This document shows, one piece after another, positions 51,060-60,916 of a DNA stretch of 64,000 nt (the first letter of the stretch is position 1; each line of letters starts with the position of its first letter). The notes beneath the pieces were generated by a model. That model did no database searches. It was given only the letters and a program-made list of their open reading frames with translations, and was not told the DNA's origin. The position numbers and the translations under genes were made by a program. The DNA comes from Verrucomicrobiia bacterium (GTDB taxonomy: Bacteria; Verrucomicrobiota; Verrucomicrobiia; Limisphaerales; JADLHS01), in NCBI GenBank assembly GCA_011525685.1, contig WYBW01000009.1, forward strand, positions 1 through 64,000, in the 5' to 3' direction.

Positions 51060-52601
51060 TCATCGGCCCAGCACCCTGCGCGTAGGACTGATGAAGCCGG
51101 GCGCGAGATCAGGATCCGGCGTTGTTTCCTCTGGAAGCGAGGGCTTGGCCTTTCCGCCGTTCAAGCTGACACTGAGTCCCACCACGGCGGCGAAATGCAG
51201 CATGTCCGAGGCAAACCCGCCCACCACCAGGAAGAACATGAAGACCCGCGTGAGGAAATCGGCCAGCAGGAACGCATTGATGATCCGGAGCGCCGGATCG
51301 CCGTAACGGTAGTTGTTCAAAAGGACACGGTAACCTGCGATCAAAAACCAGATCAGCCCACCCAACCCCCAAATGCCGAACGGAATGATCACCGAAAGGG
51401 GGCCGTTATGGTAGTCGCCCGCAAGCGCCGCACCGATCTGATCCTCGGAGATGGCATTTAACTGGAACGCCTGCTCGGTGGTGGCATCGAAGTCCGAGCG
51501 TGAAAAAGCCAGGCCTTTGCCCAGCAAGAGATATTGCGGGACCTGAGGCAGCACGGCCTTCCACATGTTCAGTCTCCAGTCCGAGGATATCTGCGCGGAG
51601 TACTTTGCCACCGGGTCGAGGGGTACCGGCAGCACGGCCAGCGCGCGCTGGATAGTGAAGGGGAGTTTCGACGTAAAAGGCAGAGCCACGGCAGCCAAGA
51701 GAACCCCACTGATCGCCAGAACCGGTAACAACTTCGTGCGATGCAGCCCCTCGAGATAGAACTGAAGACCGAAGCACAAGAGCATGAACAACAGCGTAGA
51801 GCGGAATCCACCCAGAAGTCCGATCCCGGAGCAGAGCACGAAAATGACAAAGCGCCAGGGCTTGCCCGATAACATCAATCCCCGCACCCCATGCCTGGCC
51901 AGCATGTAACAGAAGATCGCGGCGGATGCGGCGCTCAAACCCACCAGGCGTGTCGAACCCAGTTCGATGGTTGAGGTGTCGGTGGAAAAAATCGGGAACA
52001 GCCAGAACAAGAACGGCATCCAAGAAACGAGGATCGGAAAAAGGTCGCCGATGAGGTTGGTGACCCCACCGAGGAAGAACAATCCTACATATAGCGCGGC
52101 CCGGTCCGGGGGAATGCGGTAAGCCGTGATGGCAAAGTATCCCAAGATGGACAGCAACAGCAGCAGATAGCGCTTTCCGCCATAGACCTCGCCTCCGAGC
52201 GCGCGCAAGCCGATTCCACCGGTCAGTTGGGCCGTCACCAGAATCACGATCACGAGAAAGATCAGCGGCCGTGTCAGACTGGGAACTTTCAGAAACTGGT
52301 AACGTCGGTCCAGGGTCCGCCGGGTCAGCGAAAGCATGAAGCTGAACGCAATGGCGGCGGCGCCGAAGGTCGGCCGCCCCTGCACGAAGAACAGAACTGC
52401 CGTGGCGTTCCACAACAGCAACATGAGCGGGTAGTGATACCGGATGAGCAGCGGCGAACAGAGGAGGGCCAACACGAGGGAAACCGTGACGAAGGCCTCG
52501 CGTTGCAGCGGATTGGCCAGCAGATAACCCAGGAAGATCGCGGCGGGAACGCAGATCGCGTAAACGACGAGCGACCGCAATGCCGATTGGACGTTACTCA
52601 T
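51060..52601 (-). CDS. Wzy/O-antigen polymerase-like membrane protein
   Basis: 513 residues, about 11-12 membrane segments. Features typical of O-antigen ligase/polymerase proteins are a large loop with SSDWRLNMWKAVLPQVPQYL followed by LLGKGLAFSRSDFD, then GDYHNGPLSVIIPFGIWGLG with the usual His. Polymerises or attaches repeating sugar units at the cell surface. The gene opens the polysaccharide cluster and is divergent from the GT4 gene at 52949. Confidence 0.75.
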   Translation of the reverse strand: MSNVQSALRSLVVYAICVPAAIFLGYLLANPLQREAFVTVSLVLALLCSPLLIRYHYPLMLLLWNATAVLFFVQGRPTFGAAAIAFSFMLSLTRRTLDRRYQFLKVPSLTRPLIFLVIVILVTAQLTGGIGLRALGGEVYGGKRYLLLLLSILGYFAITAYRIPPDRAALYVGLFFLGGVTNLIGDLFPILVSWMPFLFWLFPIFSTDTSTIELGSTRLVGLSAASAAIFCYMLARHGVRGLMLSGKPWRFVIFVLCSGIGLLGGFRSTLLFMLLCFGLQFYLEGLHRTKLLPVLAISGVLLAAVALPFTSKLPFTIQRALAVLPVPLDPVAKYSAQISSDWRLNMWKAVLPQVPQYLLLGKGLAFSRSDFDATTEQAFQLNAISEDQIGAALAGDYHNGPLSVIIPFGIWGLGGLIWFLIAGYRVLLNNYRYGDPALRIINAFLLADFLTRVFMFFLVVGGFASDMLHFAAVVGLSVSLNGGKAKPSLPEETTPDPDLAPGFISPTRRVLGR

Positions 52602-52948
52602 GCAACTTTCAATGCCCCCGACGCCCGACCGACCAGACTGACCTCAACATGGCCCAAGCGTCCTTGGGTATGCGAATCCGAAGCCGCCTGCGACGATCAC
52701 CAATTTGTTTCATGCTATTCTCACCTGGAACACGAGCGTGGTTTTGACGTCATGCTACTAGCAGGATCGGGTATCGTTTGCAACACTTTCATGCCCACTT
52801 GCAGAATCCCTCCTTGCCAGCAGTCTCGGTGGCTTCCTGGATGCCCAAAAACCGATGCCCGCTGATGGGCCACGGAAAACGCCACTTGCCTCAAAAAGTC
52901 GCCTCTACCCTTGACTGCGTAACGCTGCTAACCACTTCTTTGTCGCGG
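52602..52948. other. Gap between divergent polysaccharide genes
   Basis: No gene, repeat or tRNA seen. It must hold promoters for the polymerase-like gene and the GT4 gene; I cannot place them with confidence. Confidence 0.4.
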
Positions 52949-53941
52949 ATGAAAGTACTGATTGATTGTCACGTTCCCTTCAGTCTGGCGCACGGGGGCA
53001 TGCAGACCCAGATCGAACAAACGCGGGCGCGGCTGCGGGAACTCGGCGTGGATGCCGATTACCTGCACTGGTGGGACGAAACCCAGCGGCCCGATGTCAT
53101 CCATTTCTTCGGGGTCCCCAGCGGCAACTACGCGGGTCACGCGCGTACGAAAGGAGTGCGTTTTCTCCTGAACAACCTGTTTACCGCCACCTGCAATCGC
53201 AGCGATCTGGCCCTGACGCTCCAGTCGGTGGTGACGCGCGTCGTGCAGTCGCTCCCGCTGCCGGCGCCGCCGGCCTGGAAAACCTATCGGGAGGCCGACC
53301 ACCACGTGGTTTCGCTGCAAGCGGAAAAAGTGGTGCTCGAGCGCGTTTACGGCGTGCCGGGCGACCGGGTTACCTGTGTTCCGTATGGACTTTCCGACGC
53401 CTTCCTGAAAGCCGGTCCTGGGGATCGAAGCGAGCCGCATCTCATCTGCACGGGCACGATCACCGGGCGGAAACGCATGGTCGAACTGGCCCTTCTCGCC
53501 CAACGGGCAAGAGTCCCCATCCTGTTCGTGGGCAAGCCGTACAGTGAAGCTGAACCCTATTGGAAGGCGTTCCAGAAGCTGGTGGACGGGCAGCATGTAA
53601 AATACTTGCCGCATACCGGCAGCGAATCGCAAATGGTCGAACTGTTGCAGCGCTCCCGGGGCTTTGTGCTGATGAGCCGGTTCGAGAATTGGTGCCTCTC
53701 GGCCCACGAAGCCGCAGCCTGCGGGTTGCCCTTGCTTTTGCCGGATCAAAAGTGGGTGCGGGAGCGCTTCGGCAGCCAGGTCTGTTGCTTTGCCGGCCGG
53801 CCGGATCGGGACGCCGAAATCCTGAGGCAGTTTTACGATGAATGTCCCAAGCTCGCCGCGCCGAAGGTGCGTCTCTACAGTTGGCTGGAGGTCGCGCAGG
53901 ACTTGAAATCCGTTTACGAGCGACTGCTCAAAACCTCCTGA
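52949..53941 (+). CDS. Family 4 glycosyltransferase
   Basis: 330 residues from the ATG at 52949 (MKVLIDCHVPFSLAHGGMQT), which begins the first Rossmann strand. The GT-B fold continues with LICTGTITGRKRMVELALLA and FENWCLSAHEAAACGLPLLL, the ExxxxGLP segment contacting the sugar nucleotide. Acts in assembly of the surface polysaccharide. Its 3' end overlaps the convergent GT4 gene by 28 bp. Confidence 0.85.
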   Translation: MKVLIDCHVPFSLAHGGMQTQIEQTRARLRELGVDADYLHWWDETQRPDVIHFFGVPSGNYAGHARTKGVRFLLNNLFTATCNRSDLALTLQSVVTRVVQSLPLPAPPAWKTYREADHHVVSLQAEKVVLERVYGVPGDRVTCVPYGLSDAFLKAGPGDRSEPHLICTGTITGRKRMVELALLAQRARVPILFVGKPYSEAEPYWKAFQKLVDGQHVKYLPHTGSESQMVELLQRSRGFVLMSRFENWCLSAHEAAACGLPLLLPDQKWVRERFGSQVCCFAGRPDRDAEILRQFYDECPKLAAPKVRLYSWLEVAQDLKSVYERLLKTS

Positions 53942-55065
53942 TAGATTTCCACGTGGCGGCGCGCCACCACTTCCGGGTGGTACCGGGCGCGCATGATCGC
54001 CGCGGCGGCTCGTGGCCGGGGTGAGCCGCGGCGCACCCACCGCGTGATCGCGTCCCGCAAGCCCGCCCAATCCTCTTCCGCGAAAAGCTCCGCCCCCTCG
54101 GCGCCTTCGGCAATATCCGGTATCCCGCCCACTCTCGTGCCGAAGAATTTCAAGTTGCGCGCCAGCGCCTCGGCCGCCACCAGGCCAAACGACTCCGCAG
54201 TCGGTACATGCACCATCCCCGAAGCGGTGTCATACGCTTCAATCAATCCAGCGGTGTCCTTCGCACCGGTGTACGAGGCGTAACCCTCCCGTTCACCCGC
54301 TTTGATCCTCTCCATGAACGTCCGGGCGTAAGGACTTTGCGGATTCGCCCGGCCCAGGAAGCGGAAAGTGACCGCCGGTTCCGACCGATGCAATGACTCG
54401 GCCAGCTTCAGCAATTCCAACTGGCGCTTGTACTCGCAGATCACCCCCACATTCAGAATCACGCACTGAGACGCCGGCTGTTGAACGGGCAGTTTCTCGA
54501 AGAACTGTTCACGGACGGCGTTGGGCACGCGCCAGCAGCGTCCGGCGCGCTGTCTTACGGAATCCTCGGTGTGCGCCGAGTTGCAGAAAACCCCACGGGT
54601 GCGGCGCACCGCAAAAGTCTCCAGTCGCGCCGCCAGCCAATAAAACGACAGGGGTCTCGCCCGGAGCACCCGGGCCATCTCCGCCATGTTCCCATGCAGG
54701 GTGATGACATTCGGAAACCCCGAGCGCACGGCGCTTATCGCTCCGTCGAACTCGGTGCCTTGGCCGTGAACAATGTCCGGCCGGATTTCGCGCAGCTTTC
54801 GTCGGGTGGCTCGGACGCAACCCTGATAGAGCGTGCGCATCCAACCGAGCTTGGGCACGACCAGGCTGTGGAAGCGGAGGTTCGGGGAAAGAAACTCGGG
54901 TGAACGCACCCGCTCCCGAATTGTCGAAACGACATGCACCTCCAACTCCGGCATCCTGGCAAAACCCTGCAAAAGCGCCTCGGGCGCGGTCCCGAAATGC
55001 GGTATCGGATTGCCGCAGTCATCCAGCAACCCGCGGTTGTCCACCACCAGAAGCGCGACCTTCAT
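53914..55065 (-). CDS. Family 4 glycosyltransferase
   Basis: 383 residues from the ATG at 55065 (MKVALLVVDNRGLLDD), which directly follows the methyltransferase stop. GT-B fold: DIVHGQGTEFDGAISAV, ITLHGNM, CVILNVGVICEYKRQLELL, and PTAESFGLVAAEALARN with the E-x7-E motif. Part of a two-gene run with the methyltransferase upstream. Confidence 0.88.
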   Translation of the reverse strand: MKVALLVVDNRGLLDDCGNPIPHFGTAPEALLQGFARMPELEVHVVSTIRERVRSPEFLSPNLRFHSLVVPKLGWMRTLYQGCVRATRRKLREIRPDIVHGQGTEFDGAISAVRSGFPNVITLHGNMAEMARVLRARPLSFYWLAARLETFAVRRTRGVFCNSAHTEDSVRQRAGRCWRVPNAVREQFFEKLPVQQPASQCVILNVGVICEYKRQLELLKLAESLHRSEPAVTFRFLGRANPQSPYARTFMERIKAGEREGYASYTGAKDTAGLIEAYDTASGMVHVPTAESFGLVAAEALARNLKFFGTRVGGIPDIAEGAEGAELFAEEDWAGLRDAITRWVRRGSPRPRAAAAIMRARYHPEVVARRHVEIYQEVLSSRS

Positions 55066-55066
55066 T

Positions 55067-55870
55067 CTACCCGATCTTCTGAAATGCCCGATTATGGCCC
55101 ACCTGCAGCACTTCCCGGAAGCGGGCCCGGTCAATTTCCCCGGCCACGCGCGACGGCCCCTCAATGCCGGCCGTGGCGAAGACCGGCGGCTGGAAATTCG
55201 TGGTCAGACCCGCGTCATCCAGGACAATGATGCCTCCGGACTTGATGCTGTTCGAGCACGCGTCCCAGTCCTGTTGCACCACTTCGTAATCATGGTTGCC
55301 GTCAATGTAGATCATGTCCCAGGACCGCGAGCCGATCAGTTCCACAGCCTCGCGATCGGTGGAGCCGGCGCGCAGCAACCTGGGATGCGGCAAGCCAAAG
55401 TGATCAAAGTTCTGAAGAGTGTCCCGGTAGTAATCCAAGTCACGCCGATAACTCGAGGTAGAATCGCCGCTGCCGGAAAACGGCGAGATACCCCAGACCT
55501 CACAAGGAACTCCCGCCCGTCGAGACCACAACGTCACCAGACTGATGACCTGCCCGCGGAACACACCAATCTCCAGGAAGTTGCCCGGCCGGAACTCCTG
55601 CAACAGCAATTGCCACATCACGTGGAACGCGTCCTCGCCGAAGCCGCGGCGCTCGCGGGTGAAGTAAGCGCGGTGCTCCCTGATCTCGACCGGCAGTTCC
55701 CGGTGAAAATGACGGAAACATTCAAAGTAGAAGCCAGTCGGATCTTCAAGACTCCGCTGCCAGTTCGACCGCGCCAGACTCATGGCGGAAGGCTGCCGGC
55801 GCAACTTGCGGATCGTCCACAATCGCACAAGCTGATACCAGCGGGCTCGCAGGAAACCAGTCAAAGACAT
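55067..55870 (-). CDS. Class I SAM-dependent methyltransferase (glycan-associated)
   Basis: 267 residues. The SAM-binding glycine region is FLEIGVFRGQVISLV, with MIYIDGNHDYEVVQQDWDAC and GGIIVLDDAGL after it, the Methyltransf_24/cephalosporin-hydroxylase-like pattern. Probably methylates a sugar in the polysaccharide. It ends 1 bp before the start of the next GT4 gene. Confidence 0.8.
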   Translation of the reverse strand: MSLTGFLRARWYQLVRLWTIRKLRRQPSAMSLARSNWQRSLEDPTGFYFECFRHFHRELPVEIREHRAYFTRERRGFGEDAFHVMWQLLLQEFRPGNFLEIGVFRGQVISLVTLWSRRAGVPCEVWGISPFSGSGDSTSSYRRDLDYYRDTLQNFDHFGLPHPRLLRAGSTDREAVELIGSRSWDMIYIDGNHDYEVVQQDWDACSNSIKSGGIIVLDDAGLTTNFQPPVFATAGIEGPSRVAGEIDRARFREVLQVGHNRAFQKIG

Positions 55871-56023
55871 GCGGCGAACCTAGCAATCTGACACTGGTAC
55901 GCCAGCGCAAAAGACCCGCCAGGCAGTCAGGCGAAGGCACCGTGGCCTGTCAAAGGACCTCGAATTCTGCTCCGGTTTCCCGCGCCGATCACAGTGCGCT
56001 TGCACGGTGTTGCGCGGTCTGAA

Positions 56024-57037
56024 ATGCTGCCGCCGGTGAACCTCGTTGACCATGGGCCGTCCTTCGACCTGCGGCCCGAGCACATCACGATTGCGGTAAC
56101 GGTTTACAACCGGAGTCAGTTCGTGCTCGGCGCGATTCGCAGCGCCCTGGAACAGACCTTGCCGGTAAAGGTCATCGTGGTCGAGGATTGTTCCCCCGAT
56201 CCCCGGCTTCGCGACCTGATTGTCGGAGAATTTGGATCGCGGATCACCTACCTCCGCAACCCGCGCAACCGCGGCTTGTTCGACAACTGGAACGCATGCC
56301 TGGAGTATTGCCAGACTCCCTGGATTTCCATCCTGCACGATGACGACCTCCTGCACCCTTGGTTCGTGGCGAGCATGCTCGAACTGGCGCGCAAGTCGCC
56401 CCAACAGAGCCTGTATTTCGGCCGTTCAGCCATCATTGATGAGCGGGGGCAACATCATCCCGCGCCGCAAGTCTCGTGGCCGGCCGGTTGGCGACTCATT
56501 GACCTCGTAGAATTTGCCGACCGGTGTTTTGTCTATTTTCCCGGTCAATTGTTTCGCGTGGCCGATGCCCGGGGGCTCGGCGGCGTGCGACCTCACTCCC
56601 GCTTCACCGGCGACTGGGATCTCTGGTTCCGGCTGGCGACTCATGGCGGGGGAGCGCAGACGGCAACCGAAGTTTCGATTGTGCGGACGCACGACAGCGC
56701 CGAGCGGGAGAGTTGCCGCGTGGTGCGGCAGGGCTGGAAGTGGGCGCTCGACAACATGCAGCGCAAGCGCAATCTCCGCCTGCTGCATCAGCGGAAGAAC
56801 ATTTCTGTGCCCTTTGACCGGGCCAAGCCGCTTGCGCATGCTCCCATTCCGAGCAGGGTGTTGTTGAACTATGCCAGAAAGTTTCCCGCGCCCTTGCTCG
56901 CTTACAACTGGTGGTTGTTTGTCCATAGCCGGCCACCCTCGGTGGGCTATGCCATGTTTCAGCGAGTGATTCGGCTGTTGGGACCTGGCTCGCTCCGGCT
57001 CTGCTCCAGAGCTTGGAATCTGCCAAAGCAAGCTTGA
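56024..57037 (+). CDS. Family 2 glycosyltransferase
   Basis: 337 residues from the ATG at 56024; a GTG at 55994 is possible. GT-A: ITIAVTVYNRSQFVLGAIRS, VIVVEDCSPDP, YLRNPRNRGLFDNWNACLEY and ISILHDDDLLHPWFVASMLE with the DDD metal motif. Polysaccharide chain assembly. On the plus strand between two minus-strand runs; faces the next GT with a 3-bp gap between the two stops. Confidence 0.88.
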   Translation: MLPPVNLVDHGPSFDLRPEHITIAVTVYNRSQFVLGAIRSALEQTLPVKVIVVEDCSPDPRLRDLIVGEFGSRITYLRNPRNRGLFDNWNACLEYCQTPWISILHDDDLLHPWFVASMLELARKSPQQSLYFGRSAIIDERGQHHPAPQVSWPAGWRLIDLVEFADRCFVYFPGQLFRVADARGLGGVRPHSRFTGDWDLWFRLATHGGGAQTATEVSIVRTHDSAERESCRVVRQGWKWALDNMQRKRNLRLLHQRKNISVPFDRAKPLAHAPIPSRVLLNYARKFPAPLLAYNWWLFVHSRPPSVGYAMFQRVIRLLGPGSLRLCSRAWNLPKQA

Positions 57038-57040
57038 GGT

Positions 57041-57886
57041 TCAGGAGCGGCTGAGGCCCTTGGCGCGAGCCAGCCACCAATAGCGCAAGCAAAGCAGGGC
57101 GTGGTAAACCGGCGCGCTGGCCGCCACCAGCGGATAAACCCGTCCCTCCACCCGCCATTGGTCGCGCATCCCGCGCAGCGTCCAGACGCACAACCGGTTC
57201 AATGCGGTCCGAAAGGGACGCCGGCGAATTTGTTCCCAAACCAGCGGCCACCGCGGATCCTCCCACCGCCAGCAGTTCAAATCCGTGGGCCGCCCCAAGA
57301 GCGACCGGGAAATGCAGTTGCGCCAATGGTAGGCTTGCTTTCGGCAAAGCACATTGTAAAGGCCGTGAGATTTCCTGACAGGTTGATGGTGCAGCACCAG
57401 ATCAAGGAATTCGAAGCGGCCGTCCGGCACGGGCACTTGCTCCACCATGCCAAAGAATCGAACCCGCTGGCGGTGGATCAGGAAGTGCCTCCCCTGCGGC
57501 CACTTCTTTGCCACCGCGCGCCGTCCGTTCCACCAGGGCCAGTTGCAGGTGTAGCCGGAAATTTCGCCGGGCGGTTCCGCCCCCGCACGAAATTTGATCA
57601 ACCATTGCTTCAGTTCCTCGCTGGGAAATTCATCCGCATCCAGCCGCAGAATCCAGTCATGCGCCGCCTGTCCCCAGGCAAACGGCCAGTGCGGCTCCTG
57701 CTGGTATTCGCGCGCCCGCTCGAAGAACCGTCCCCCGGCCGGTTCCACAACCTCGCGCACGTTGCGGGTGTCGGGACCGTCATGCACCACCACCAGGTCG
57801 TCGAAAAGACCCTGCGTCCGGTCCAGCAGCCGACGCAAAAGGTCCTTCTCGGTGCAAACACAGACAACAAGCGATATGGAGATCAT
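57041..57886 (-). CDS. GT2-like glycosyltransferase
   Basis: 281 residues from the ATG at 57886 (MISISLVVCVCTEKDLLRRL). VVVHDGPDT and WILRLDADEFPSEELKQWLI with the DAD metal motif show a GT-A fold. A long helical, Arg/Trp-rich C-terminus (RPFRTALNRLCVWTLRGMRD) could lie on the membrane. Substrate unknown. Confidence 0.8.
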   Translation of the reverse strand: MISISLVVCVCTEKDLLRRLLDRTQGLFDDLVVVHDGPDTRNVREVVEPAGGRFFERAREYQQEPHWPFAWGQAAHDWILRLDADEFPSEELKQWLIKFRAGAEPPGEISGYTCNWPWWNGRRAVAKKWPQGRHFLIHRQRVRFFGMVEQVPVPDGRFEFLDLVLHHQPVRKSHGLYNVLCRKQAYHWRNCISRSLLGRPTDLNCWRWEDPRWPLVWEQIRRRPFRTALNRLCVWTLRGMRDQWRVEGRVYPLVAASAPVYHALLCLRYWWLARAKGLSRS

Positions 57887-57940
57887 ACCCGGTGCGGCGC
57901 ATAACATCGGCGGGCCATTCCCCGGCTGTCGAGCATTTCT

Positions 57941-59197
57941 TCAAAGGGGAGGCCGACGTCGTGCGTGCCGCCACTGATGAAACCGCACCCGATAGTAGCG
58001 CACCCGCAGTGCCAACTGCTCCTGCCACGTATGGCCGAATTGGTGGCGATCCAGGTAAGCCGCGGCGGCCTGGGCGCGTTGGAGGTCCTCATCGGCCAAA
58101 GGATTGGGTTTGCCTTGCACTGTTGCCGCCAGCGCTTGTTCCAGTCGGTCGAGGGAGGTTTCGGGGCTGGCCAGAGATTGAATGTGGCGCCGGGCCGCGT
58201 TGCCCATGGTCTGCCGCAGCGCCGGATCACTGGCCAATCGTAAGATCGCGTGAGTCATCTGCTGCTGCGTGCCCACCACGAAGCCGGCTTCTCCATGTCG
58301 CGCCAGTTCCACTTGCGCCTGTCCGTCCCACGGTGTCGTGTTTACGATCACTGGCTTGCCCAGGTTCATGGGCTCGGCAATGCCGTAGCCGAAGCTCTCG
58401 CCCACCCGGGAATAGTGCAGGACCGCATCCATCGCCGCGCTTGTCAGGCGCAGTTCTTCGGCGTCGGCCGTGACCGGCAGCACCAGGAAAGCCTCCGCTT
58501 GTGGTCCGTTCCGCACCGCAGCCGTAACTTCGGGTGGTGGCGTGCGCAGGAGAAACCGCAAGTTGCGCTTCGCCTCCCAAGCCCGGCGAAAAGCCCGGAT
58601 GGGTGTTTGATCCCAGCGAATGGCATCCGGTCGCCCCAAATGACCAAAGACAACCTCGTCGTCACGAATTCCGAGCGAGGCGCGAAATCGTTTTACCGCT
58701 TCCACTGCCGGACCTGGATCGGGATCAATGGGATTGACCGCCACGCTGCAGCGCTGGAAGAAATCCAAGTTCAGTGGCCGGAAGCTGCGACGGGCGGCTT
58801 GCACCGCGCCCGTCCAGGACACGAACAAACGAAAATCCGTCCAGGCGGCCTCACGCTCGTTCCGCAAGTGCGCGAAGATGTTGGTCTGCACCACGGGGAT
58901 TTTGGGCAGCAAAGCCAGTCCATCGCCCAACACATCGCCGATGTGTGGGTGGCCGGGAGAATGGGCGTGGATCACGTCGGGCCGCAGCCGGGCCACTTCG
59001 TCGGCCACCGGCTGGGCGGCCGTCGCCACCACGCGCGCTTCCATCCCTTGAGCGGCCACTTCGGCACGGCGCGGGCCGTCAATCAAAGACAGCACGCTGA
59101 CCTCGTGGCCGCGCTCCTTGAGTCCCTTGGCCCAGCGGCAGGCGGCCTTCTCGGTGCCGCCCGTGCCGAGCGAGTTGACGAACACCAATACCCTCAT
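57941..59197 (-). CDS. Family 4 glycosyltransferase
   Basis: 418 residues. LVFVNSLGTGGTEKAACRWA is the N-terminal Rossmann start with the GGTE acceptor-side loop. FGHLGRPDAIRWDQTPIRAF, VGESFGYGIAEPMNLGKPVI and VNTTPWD form the donor side. Polysaccharide assembly; 54 bp upstream of the GT2-like gene in the same direction. Confidence 0.88.
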   Translation of the reverse strand: MRVLVFVNSLGTGGTEKAACRWAKGLKERGHEVSVLSLIDGPRRAEVAAQGMEARVVATAAQPVADEVARLRPDVIHAHSPGHPHIGDVLGDGLALLPKIPVVQTNIFAHLRNEREAAWTDFRLFVSWTGAVQAARRSFRPLNLDFFQRCSVAVNPIDPDPGPAVEAVKRFRASLGIRDDEVVFGHLGRPDAIRWDQTPIRAFRRAWEAKRNLRFLLRTPPPEVTAAVRNGPQAEAFLVLPVTADAEELRLTSAAMDAVLHYSRVGESFGYGIAEPMNLGKPVIVNTTPWDGQAQVELARHGEAGFVVGTQQQMTHAILRLASDPALRQTMGNAARRHIQSLASPETSLDRLEQALAATVQGKPNPLADEDLQRAQAAAAYLDRHQFGHTWQEQLALRVRYYRVRFHQWRHARRRPPL

Positions 59198-59263
59198 GGC
59201 AAGCGACGAGTCGTGTGAGCTTTAAGGCGAGATCGAGACATTCGGAGGCTTCGCCGGGCGGAC

Positions 59264-59992
59264 CTACCCATTCCAGTCAATCAAGCCGGTGCCGGTCCAA
59301 TGTCCAAAGGAGGTCAGGTCCAGCTTGGGCCGGGCGATTTCCCGCCAGATGTCCAGCATGTTCCATTGGCGGATGTCGTCGAAAGCCACGAGCGCCTGAC
59401 GCGGCAACTGGATCGTGGCCAAATGTTGCAACAAGGTTCTCTCAAAACGTCCATCCTTCGGAGCATCCACGAACAACAGATCTGTCCCCGTCAGTGTGCT
59501 CGCGAAACTGCTGAAGAAGGTTGGGACGCTCAGATCACCGATGACCTGTCGCAGCCGGCCATCCTCGAAATCGGAGGGTCGCAATGCGCTGTCTTTGATC
59601 TCCGGCCATGGGATGATGTCCAGCGTGATCAGTTCTCCATGCGGCGGTAGAGCGTGTTTCAGGGCCAGGGCGCCCAGGCCTTGGAAGGTCCCGACCTCGA
59701 CCACGCGCCGCGGTTGCAGCGTCTGCACCAGCGCCGCGAGCAGCTTGTAGTGCTCGCCGGGCCACACGTCCGGGTAGTAAGGCGGCGAGACCATCCGCTT
59801 CGAGATCCAGGACAGATCCAGGCGGCGCGCCGCGGCGACGGCGCCGAGCGCAACGTCAAACAACCGCTCACTTGGCCGGCCCGGGTCGTCGTCCGCCGAA
59901 GCCAGCGCGGAATACTCAATGTGGCGGCACCGAAAGGGCAACGGCAGACTCCAGTGCAACGCCTTGCGTTTGAGTCGGTCAGTCAGGTTCAT
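59264..59992 (-). CDS. Class I SAM-dependent methyltransferase
   Basis: 242 residues. VVEVGTFQGLGALALKHAL is the SAM-binding loop, TGTDLLFVDAPKDGRFERTL and ALVAFDDIRQWNMLDIWREI the later strands. The pattern is that of the glycan-cluster methyltransferase family (Methyltransf_24). The start overlaps the FkbM gene stop (ATGA), so the two are co-translated. Confidence 0.82.
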   Translation of the reverse strand: MNLTDRLKRKALHWSLPLPFRCRHIEYSALASADDDPGRPSERLFDVALGAVAAARRLDLSWISKRMVSPPYYPDVWPGEHYKLLAALVQTLQPRRVVEVGTFQGLGALALKHALPPHGELITLDIIPWPEIKDSALRPSDFEDGRLRQVIGDLSVPTFFSSFASTLTGTDLLFVDAPKDGRFERTLLQHLATIQLPRQALVAFDDIRQWNMLDIWREIARPKLDLTSFGHWTGTGLIDWNG

Positions 59993-60783
59993 AAATCAGG
60001 GTTGGGCGCATCGGCGGTGAAGTATTCCACCGAACAATAGGGTCGTTCGGCCAGAATTCGATGGTGGGTCAAACCGGCTGCCTGCACCAGTCGGCGGCAG
60101 TTGGTTATGTCCACCAGATGATGATGCAACTCCATGACCAGCCCGCGCGTCTTGCGGAGGAGGTCGGGATAATTCCTCAGCACCGCCTCCTCGGAGCCCT
60201 CGATGTCGCACTTCACCAAATCAATGGTTTCCCACCGTCGAGTCAGTTCCATCAAATCCACGTAGCCCACCTTGGGTGCCGTGCCGGAAGCCGCCGCCAC
60301 GACCCGAGTCATCCCATGTGAGGCACTCTGCTGGATCGCGGCGTTGCCGGAGCGTTCTCCAGCCAGGCCATGCACCAATTGAAGCTGGCCGGCGAAGGAG
60401 CCAACGCGCGAGCGCAACTCCTGAAAATTCCTGGGGCTGCCCTCCACACAACAGATCTCCAGCGGCGCGGTCACATTCAACAGGTGACGAAGATGCAGCG
60501 CCCGCAGTGCGAAGAAGCCGACGTTCGCGCCCAGGTCCAGGATTCGCACCGGACCGCCACCAGTCGCCTGACTCAGTGTGTCCCGCAACGGCGGATCATA
60601 TTCGTTCTCGACAAAGATGTCGTTGTAGATGCCCCAATCGGCCGGGGATTTCACGCGCAGCACGATGCCGGAGGCCAGTTTCCACTCCAGCTTCATCCGG
60701 GTGAGCAGCAGCGCATGAAGATGGTTCTGCGCCTGCCAACAGGCGCTTTTCCATCTGCGTTCCAATCCAGCTCGCAAATTCAT
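59989..60783 (-). CDS. FkbM-family methyltransferase
   Basis: 264 residues from the ATG at 60783 (MNLRAGLERR). VRILDLGANVGFFALRALHL is the SAM site, and IDLVKCDIEGSEEAVLRNYP is the FkbM hallmark DIEGSE. FkbM enzymes O-methylate sugars or other hydroxyls. Overlaps the next methyltransferase gene by 4 bp. Confidence 0.9.
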   Translation of the reverse strand: MNLRAGLERRWKSACWQAQNHLHALLLTRMKLEWKLASGIVLRVKSPADWGIYNDIFVENEYDPPLRDTLSQATGGGPVRILDLGANVGFFALRALHLRHLLNVTAPLEICCVEGSPRNFQELRSRVGSFAGQLQLVHGLAGERSGNAAIQQSASHGMTRVVAAASGTAPKVGYVDLMELTRRWETIDLVKCDIEGSEEAVLRNYPDLLRKTRGLVMELHHHLVDITNCRRLVQAAGLTHHRILAERPYCSVEYFTADAPNPDL

Positions 60784-60916
60784 AATGACAACCACTGCAT
60801 CATCCTGCGCGTCCATTCAACGGGGGGCCAAACCGGCTCGACCCGCGATGACTTTCCGCTCGGTGCGGAAAGCCACCTGGGGCCAGCACCCCTGTTCATA
60901 CAGCGCAACATCCCGT